Assembly: GCF_026230105.1 (NCBI RefSeq)
Contig: NC_079476.1
Span: 31,176,559-31,240,558, forward strand
DNA length: 64,000 bases
Direction: 5' to 3'
From: Diorhabda sublineata
Lineage: Eukaryota > Arthropoda > Insecta > Coleoptera > Chrysomelidae
The position numbers and the translations under genes are program-made. Each line of letters starts with the position of its first letter. The first letter of the stretch is position 1. Shown piece by piece: positions 57,240-64,000 of this stretch. Below the pieces are notes generated by a model. The model ran no database searches. It was not told the DNA's origin and saw only the letters and a program-made list of their open reading frames with translations.

Positions 57240-58225
57240 GAGTAACGAGTAACCAACTGTATCAGAATCATGACATAATGTTTAAAAAACCACTCGAACT
57301 ATGTTCTCGTGATTTTCCGCAAACCACTCCTCGTTACTCATAAAATAATCATTATTTTTAAAGCTCGGGTAATTATAAATGAAAAATTTTAAAATATATT
57401 TCTAATGTATTAATTTTTAAAAAGCAGAATTATCGATAAAGCTCAATTTTTTATAAAACATTTCATCCGACAAAATTATTATGAAAATACATTTTATGTT
57501 ATTTCTATTAGAGGAATTTTCACTAAAGTATTGAAATAGAAGAAATAATTCTTATGAATCTTTCATGTACGTGTTAATATAACTGATTTAAATATCTAAG
57601 GTATATCAACGTACTGACAACCCACCGAGTTTTGATTATACGTTGGTCAGTGGAAAATCAATTACGATTTAGCTTGGGAAGCCTGACGGTTCGAATATTT
57701 TTTGCTGATTTGAAATTTAAATATATGTGGGACTTACAAACAGGATGATGAAATTCCTACTTTTTCATTCAAATCACCTGGCTTGTATTTTAGATATTTC
57801 TTGAAATATCGATACACCGAGATGTATTGAAATTTTTTTAAAATTACTTTCTCATACAAAACTTGTTTTCCAGTAATATGAAAAAAGTGTAAAGAAAATA
57901 TTTGTAAAACTAACAATTCATATCATAATATTTGTTTACATTACCATAATTTGAAATAACAGCTTGAAATTCGAAACTTCTTTGCTTTTACTAATTAAGA
58001 GTTAATGAATTTTGAATAATATATGAATGCTTGATTTTTTCCAAATTTTGAAATAAGGATTTTAACAATTATAAATCATAGCTCAAAAACACGTTTTTAT
58101 AATCAAATATCTATAGGTATACAAGTTTAAATCATAGTAACCATTCCAGATTACGCAATCTGGAACACTAATTTTCATAAACTTTTTCTACCGACATAGA
58201 CAAGAGACCACACAACGCGAAAGAA
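57240..58225. other. Unassigned AT-rich stretch with a small hairpin
   Basis: No gene recognised. A perfect hairpin with 9-base arms (ttccagatt, loop acgc, aatctggaa) lies at 58144-58165, just outside the low-coordinate end of the next element. Confidence 0.4.
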
Positions 58226-58229
58226 GATA

Positions 58230-58955
58230 TTTAAGGATGTTGAATTACAAGATCTTGATGGTCAATTAATTGGACCATCACTTTATTATCTTATTAGAAG
58301 TTTTTTTGAGTAAATCATTTGTAGGGTGCGCAGTGGTATGTGGCTCCGCCTTGCTGGAACAATAGTCAACATGATTAACGCCAGCTAACTGGGGCACAAA
58401 ATAAATTTCTAATAATGTCTCTATACCGTCCACCACCAATTTGACCAACATCAAAATGCACCAAATAGTAATTTTTTGCGGATGCATTGGTGTTTCGATT
58501 GAAGCTTGTTGATTGAAAATTTCTAGTCTAAAACTAATTCAAGAAGCTCGTCAAAATCTTCCATAGAGTAGAGAGTCATAGCCCCAGTTGCTGAGAAAGG
58601 CGACGAATTGACGACTAATTTGTATCTTCTTCAATGTTTCCCTTAGAGAGACTACATCTTCGTCAGTGCGGACTGTTCGGCTTCTGAGTTAGAGTAAATG
58701 TAGTACGAAAACGATATAATACTATTTCAATTAGCCCCGGTTATGTTCGCTATAAAATGGAATGCCCGAAAAAATTGACAAATAGAACCATTATTTTGAC
58801 TAAAAATTTCAACAATTTGTTAGCGATGCTCTGGTGTAGGTCTATGCATAATGAAATGAAATCAAACAAAAACAACTATCAGCTATCAAATGGGTATTCA
58901 CTAAAAGCAGTATTTCCGGCTTAAAGTTGGGAACCTCTAAAAAAACACCTTGTAG
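58230..58955 (-). pseudogene. IS630/mariner-type element, decayed, one terminal repeat
   Basis: Reading the minus strand from 58955: a terminal-repeat-like sequence (aggtgttttttt) at about 58938-58952 and then the start MHRPTPEHR near 58850. IVEIFSQNNGSI and HRIVTKFTLTQK-like sequence follow, then DEDVVS and IRRLSQQLGL-like helix-turn-helix remnants. The catalytic domain reads HPQKITIWCILMLVKLVVDG (58485), CQQGGATYHCAPYK (second catalytic block, normally FQQDGATxHT with D; G here) and DNKVMVQLIDHQDLVIQHP (normally WPPRSCDLTPLD). The middle of the protein between the helix-turn-helix and HPQK is largely deleted, including the first catalytic aspartate. The low-coordinate terminal repeat was not found, so the 3' end is truncated. 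Confidence 0.65.
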
Positions 58956-58959
58956 GGAA

Positions 58960-60200
58960 ATAAATGACGATAAAATTAATATCGCTGTTCTAAAAGGGAT
59001 ACTTTGTACGATTTTTTTAAACTTACTTTGAATTTCGGAAATCATTCAATCGAAAATTATGACGATTATATAATATACAACTGCAACACTTTTTTAGAGC
59101 AGTGACATGGATTTTCTTGTCACTCTCCTCTTATTTCTTATTTTGATCAAGAAAAAAAGCGTATTTTCCAGGTTTATTTTAACTACAATCTATTTTTCAC
59201 TTCAATTAGCTATAGAAGAGTGTTTTTCATTTTTTTAAAGTATCAATCAATAACAATCAACCTTTAAATGTATTTTCCTAAAAACAGAAATATTGTGGTA
59301 AAAGTCATTTGATTTCACTGTTCGAAAATAATGGCTTTGGTTTGTTGGGTTTCAATTGTTACTTTCATCTCTGTCAGAAATTTGGAAATAGATCATACCC
59401 ATAAAAATATGAATATGGATACATGATTAGAATGAAGTAAAGAGTGAATAACCAATTCAGTTATATATAAGAGTCCTTGCATTCTCCTGATCCCCCTCAA
59501 ATATATTTAAATAAGTGATCTACATTTAGTTCTGAAACCGTATTGGCCCTCAATAATATTTTCTTTGGCTTGTACTTACTCTCCCTTAATGGATGTGTCT
59601 AAGGTTTAAGCTGGTTTACTTAATGGCGTAATTGAATATTAAAGATTGATAATGGAAAATATCTGGAATATACGTAATAGTCTTCATACTTTATTATCAT
59701 TGTCAGTTAAGCTGAAATTTCTGAATAATATGCATCAGTAATACATTGTTTATTACAATTACTTCACGTTAACACTACTATTTACACAGTTACGTGATCT
59801 GAGACGCAGTATTTCTATCTAGAGAACAACATTTAAATATTCATCAGCCCGTAAACGAGTAGAATATAAAATTTTCTGTAACTTGAGGTTGACTTTCAAC
59901 CAATCATCTAAGCTTTTTCAGTTATTCATATGTATTTCAAGTTTCATATTGCCGTAACCGAAATATCATATTATTTATTATAATTTAGCAACGACGACAT
60001 TGTAATAAATAAGAACGATCTCAAACTAAAATATGAGAAAAATAATAGGATGAATCGGGAAACTTGTTTTGTCAAAATTTATTACACTTTAATTCCTGGA
60101 ATTTTATATTTTCCCCTGGAAGAAGTGGTGGAAAACCTTAATTATTGTTTGAATAAGAAGTGTTTGATCTCAAGCCTTACGTAATTTGATAGTTTTTTTA
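58960..60200. other. Unassigned AT-rich stretch
   Basis: No gene recognised. Confidence 0.35.

Positions 60201-60205
<5 letters not shown>

Positions 60206-60254
<49 letters not shown>
60206..60254. repeat. (GA)n microsatellite, tail of LINE copy 2
   Basis: About 24 GA dinucleotides with one interruption near 60241. On the minus strand it is a CT repeat directly after the AATAAA-containing 3' end of LINE copy 2, corresponding to the shorter CT-rich tail of copy 1 at 42245-42263. Confidence 0.92.
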
Positions 60255-60942
60255 AATGCTTTATTGTCAAAAAATTGTTACAATTTGTAGACAAAAGCTT
60301 ATGAAAACTAAATAACAAACATAAAAATCATTGATCAAAGATAAACAAATGAAATAAAATTTCAATGTACAGAATAAAACCATAATGAGTAACTAAATTA
60401 TAGGTAATAGTAATAGGTAGTAATTAGTAAATAAGTCGATAGCAAAAATAAATGCAGTATGCAGCATGTTCGGAATTAAATATTATTATTAAAACAGAAA
60501 TCGTTTACAGAGTAGAAGGCACTTTCCAGTGAACATGTCCTCAAATTATTGCGAAAAGCGAAAACGATTATATTGACTCGATTTCAATTGGCAAGTGATT
60601 GTGCATTTTTTTGCATTGTAAAATATTGAGCCCTTAACTAATTCTGAACGTGGAGTAGGTAGGTGAAGGTCGTGCTCCGCGTTCCTAAGTGGAAGCCGTA
60701 CAACGATATTTCTAAAATTGGAGAAGCGTACTTACGAATTGGTAAAAGATGAATAAGGAAGGAAGAGTCAGAATTTTTATTCTTTCAGTGAGCCCTGCTA
60801 TTAAGTCCATGTAAATATCTAACAGCTCTCATTTGTAGTTTGAGGATTCGCTCAAATTGAGACGTACCACATGTATTGCAGAAGGGGAGATGCGACTCAA
60901 GAAAGGCATAATAGACTTTTAAGGAGTTGGATAAGTTCAGTT
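60255..60942 (-). pseudogene. Jockey/CR1-like LINE, copy 2 (3' end)
   Basis: This is the same family as copy 1 at 41.28-42.26 kb, in opposite orientation. On the minus strand it reads YAFLESHLPFCNTCGTSQFE, RILKLQMRAVRYLHGLNSRA, SDSSFLIHLLPIRKYASPI and FRNNLRTCSLESAFYSVND. These align residue by residue with copy 1 (RRPVRYLPGLNSRAH, SESSFLIHL, TFRNNLRAYLLENSFYSVNN). The 3' untranslated ends also match, including aagctt, tctacaaattgtaacaattt, acaataaagcatttctctct and the CT-rich tail; AATAAA is the complement of 60260-60265. The copy is 5'-truncated at about 60942 and has a short deletion around the NSRAH block and other frame breaks. The reverse transcriptase is absent. Confidence 0.85.
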
Positions 60943-60944
60943 AT

Positions 60945-63415
60945 ATAAGAAATTATAAAATTTGATAGATGATTGGCTACATTTATAAAGTGATTATTGA
61001 GGTTATCAGGTGAAGTAGAGATTGTGCTCGATGGAGAAGGCTTATTTCTTATATGATTCACAATGGATTCTTTAGAAACACCTGAGTTTTTTCGCTCATA
61101 AATTCAACCTGCATATAGTTCTTAATGATTCTAAAAATACAGTGTAAATAATGTGGATGATGTTTACTGCTACTATCAATACATTCTTTGATTTCGTAAA
61201 CGTCAATATAAAATACTAATACACAGACTTGACGTTTAATTTGTTCCAAACGGTGTTTACATTCCAATTGAGTTAACATTAATTGGGAAAAGGCGTACAA
61301 TTATTTCAAAATCACTGTTCTCCACTACTTCACATGCTCACGTACCGTTATTTTACACGCAAATATGAACACCAGTCAAATAAATAGGTTGAACTGTATG
61401 GAATTTGTTTTCTTAAAGGTAATAAGGATTGATGTAGGAGCGGAAACAAATGACAGTATACTGCAGATAACGTTATAGGTAATTAAGATTGGATCAATAA
61501 AGTTTGATTAGTATCGCAGTACAATCACACTATAACAACATTAGAATTTCGTCTTATAACTGTTTAGTATGCAAGGGTTGGGGATTGTGAATGTATAATT
61601 TATAGTGTTAACGGCAGTGAAAAATTTCATTGGTGAAAACCGTTATAACATTAGAACATCGATTGGACGGTTTCAAGAAGTTGACAGAGCACCTTCAACA
61701 TATTGCGGAAGCAATGAAATTTTCATTATTCAGTTAATCCTCATTGATTAGTTTATTATAGTGTCGACTATTTCAAGTGTTAACAATTGATAGAATAATA
61801 TGTCGGTTCGTAGCAAAATTTACGTTATGAATGCTTTAATCGTTAAAAATAATCTCATTCCTCTATTGAGGATCATTGTAGTAATAACAAAAACTCATTT
61901 ACCTTTGGAGCAGATATTTTAATACTCATACAAATGCAACTTGGCCAATGTAAAAAACAAATTCGAGAAAAGCTTCTTAAAATGAAAAAGTTGGTTAATT
62001 ATTTTGGATAGAAAATTGAATGAATTTTCTCTCATCTCACTTTATATCTAAGATATAGTGGAATTATAAAAGTTAACTGAATATTTTTCAGATTTAAACA
62101 GATTAAATATCTTTTGAACTATGCTACATAAAAGTTGAACGACTCAAAGACTTTTTCTATATAATTCGATTTCCTGAATAAACTAATACTTTAGTTAATT
62201 ACTTATTTCACTTAGTTTCGGAAAGTGAAAAACCAAAATTTAATTGATATGTAAAGACTCTAATTATGATACATATTAATACATAAAAAAGGCATAATAA
62301 AATAATAGGGTGGATAAATTACATTTCCATCATTGTCATAAATAAAAATTAATTCTAATACATTTTTGTACATAGAGTGTTTTCGTAGTGTATAAACATA
62401 CTTGTAAAATATTTAATATTCTTCGAGCTCATCAGAGCCCCTCTCTGTCTGTTGAATCCAGATCTCTTGATGCACTGGAATCTATGTAATATCAATTAAA
62501 CAAAGTAATGTGTATATTGTAAGATTATCCTTACATTTGTGGTTAAATGCTGCAACATGCCATTCGGCTTGTCACGTTTTTCTTCAAACATTTTGAAGAT
62601 TGCTTTGTTCACGTATTGTGGCACAGTAGTTACTTCGCATTTATTTATTCTAACATTCGAGGTTTTGAATAAGTTAATTTGATATCGACTTCCCACCTCA
62701 TTCAATAAATTTAATTAAACCTCGAATTTATTCGGTTATAAACGGATTCGCGTTTATTACCATTAAAATTATTTATAACGTCAGCCAAGTCTTGAATGTA
62801 CTACGAATTTCAGTAAGATCATCTTTAAATGTATATTATTTGTTGGAAATGAACAACTACGATTTGCTTTTTCACGGGCTAATAAACCAGTAAGCAATCG
62901 TCGGTTTTCCTCACCTGTATCAGGTATAGGTACTGATCTCATAAGAGAGCTCAGAGAGAAACTTTCAAATTGACACTTATTGATAAATAAAAGTAAATTT
63001 TAAGAGAGAAGCACATTTAATGGAGAACCTGGTACATTGAAAATATCAGTTTCCATGACGAAAAGAATAAAACGAAATACCAGTTACATGAAGAAAAATC
63101 TACATTATTCTAAAAATTAATTCGCAAAAATATCATGAGATTAATTAGATTCATTCGGTAAATTTAAAAATTGTATTTATTGTGTTGATAAAGTTTTTAA
63201 CAATAAAGTTTCGAAAGTTAAACATATAATTTACTTAAATTCCTTGACAAATATGTGAACAATTTATCGGAAACAGAAAATAATACGAAAGTACTAAAAT
63301 AACTTCAAACCAAAAAAGTGAACTAGAACTTGCTAAAAAATATATGCTCTTCCTATCTGCACTCCAAATAAAAATAAATTTTATTAAATTTGTGTTGATT
63401 TAATTCATTATATTC
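60945..63415. other. Unassigned AT-rich stretch
   Basis: No gene recognised. Minus-strand frames at 61058-61300 and 62496-62705 carry no known motif. Confidence 0.35.
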
Positions 63416-63419
63416 GCTA

Positions 63420-63510
63420 GTCTACAGCTGCCAGGTTGGGAGTTTCAACTCTAATATCTGGGAGCCCAGCTGAGGACTAAAATCATCCCGGATTTCCCAT
63501 AGATAAGTCC
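63420..63510. repeat. Short interspersed repeat, copy B (related to 12.95 kb)
   Basis: The bases from about 63421 (tctacagctgccaggttggg and following agt) match the copy at 12947 at about 20 of 23 positions. The following cccagctgagg also resembles its ctcagccggc. Unknown repeat type. Confidence 0.35.
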
Positions 63511-63514
63511 CAGC

Positions 63515-64000
63515 CTTATCTTTAATATACAAATAAATTTATTAGACTTATTTTTTAATTTGTAACGGCTTTTGTTAGTTGTGCTCTTTTGGATACGTAG
63601 TTAATGCGAATTTAGTATTTTTTTTTTTTCAATAAATTTATTTGTTGCTTAAACTCTTTATTGTTCTTAGATATTAATTTGGATAATCGTGTCCGTGGAT
63701 AGTTTTAAATTTTTATTTTTGAGTTAATTCATAAGGTGTTTCCAGCTTTTCCACCTTTTTATAATGTCGTTCGTTAAAAAGCTGGTGGCGTCCAATTTAA
63801 TATTAATTGTTCACCTCAACTGCGTACAAATTTGGTTGTACTGAGTATATCACCAATGAATTAGGGTTATTGGTCTTATTGGAACCATAGAAACTCGTAT
63901 TTTTGGACGTGAATGTACTAGCAATGGTTTTGTGATAAAATTTCAGTTGGCTACTGCAAATCTGTATCAAGCCAAACATTAGCGATGTACAAACTCCTTT
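63515..64000. other. Unassigned AT-rich stretch
   Basis: No gene recognised. A poly-T run lies near 63621. Confidence 0.35.

Noticed and set aside
58238..58280. Inverted repeat gatggtc...gaccatc as a terminal repeat of the neighbouring element
   Set aside because: It falls inside the region read as transposase coding sequence and does not match the other end of the element.
1..64000. tRNA or rRNA genes
   Set aside because: No convincing GGTTCRANYCC-type box B with a matching box A, and no rRNA core sequence, was seen on either strand.

Overview
The window looks like repeat-rich, non-genic DNA from an insect nuclear genome. It is strongly AT-rich (by eye about two thirds A+T), has many microsatellites, and has no bacterial-style gene packing, ribosome binding sites or operons. 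The coding-like stretches are nearly all decayed transposable elements typical of arthropods: non-LTR retrotransposons (Jockey-like, RTE-like and R4/Dong-like LINEs), mariner, Tc1, other IS630-type DDE transposases, pogo, and a Crypton-like tyrosine recombinase. The mix would fit a beetle, but that is a guess. I recognise no host gene, rRNA or tRNA. The window could be intergenic or inside a very long intron. All element identities rest on recalled family motifs, because no database search could be run.

Layout. 1-9.3 kb: remnant of a LINE ORF1 (about 1.5-2.2 kb), a nearly full-length decayed IS630/mariner-type transposase (5.1-6.0 kb, minus), the N-terminal block of a tyrosine recombinase (7.4-7.8 kb), and two LINE C-terminal ends (8.2 and 8.8-9.25 kb, both minus). 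9.3-19.4 kb: mostly unrecognised, with a palindrome at 11.5 kb, a tyrosine recombinase catalytic domain (13.9-14.4 kb), a Tc1 transposase (15.0-15.7 kb, minus), a mariner scrap (16.3 kb) and a weak LINE end (17.4 kb). 19.5-26.1 kb: a 1.8-kb LINE with endonuclease and reverse transcriptase (minus), an IS630-type scrap (22.5 kb), a recognisable mariner (23.2-24.3 kb) and two LINE ends. 29.5-35.7 kb: an internally deleted mariner with perfect inner terminal repeats, another tyrosine recombinase end, a pogo transposase, two rearranged R4/Dong-like LINE pieces and a well-preserved 266-bp MITE. 38.3-48.2 kb: LINE ends with microsatellite tails and another IS630-type transposase end. 48.9-60.9 kb: mariner-type remnants, further copies of the LINE family seen at 41.3 kb, a cysteine-rich CXC-like fragment behind a splice-acceptor-like sequence, and a LINE RNase H end. 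61-64 kb: nothing recognisable except a short repeat.

None of these elements appears able to make a functional protein. Every copy carries stops, frameshifts or deletions, and several have visibly lost catalytic residues (mariner first D to N, IS630-type last D to N, reverse transcriptase YADD block deleted twice and altered to FADE once, recombinase histidines replaced). Together they record repeated bursts of transposition followed by neutral decay. The more informative items are three fragments of one type of tyrosine-recombinase element, a MITE with long terminal repeats and a 3-bp duplication, three copies of one LINE family with complementary internal deletions, and a LINE whose pieces lie in swapped order. 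I did not find convincing evidence of a new functional system.
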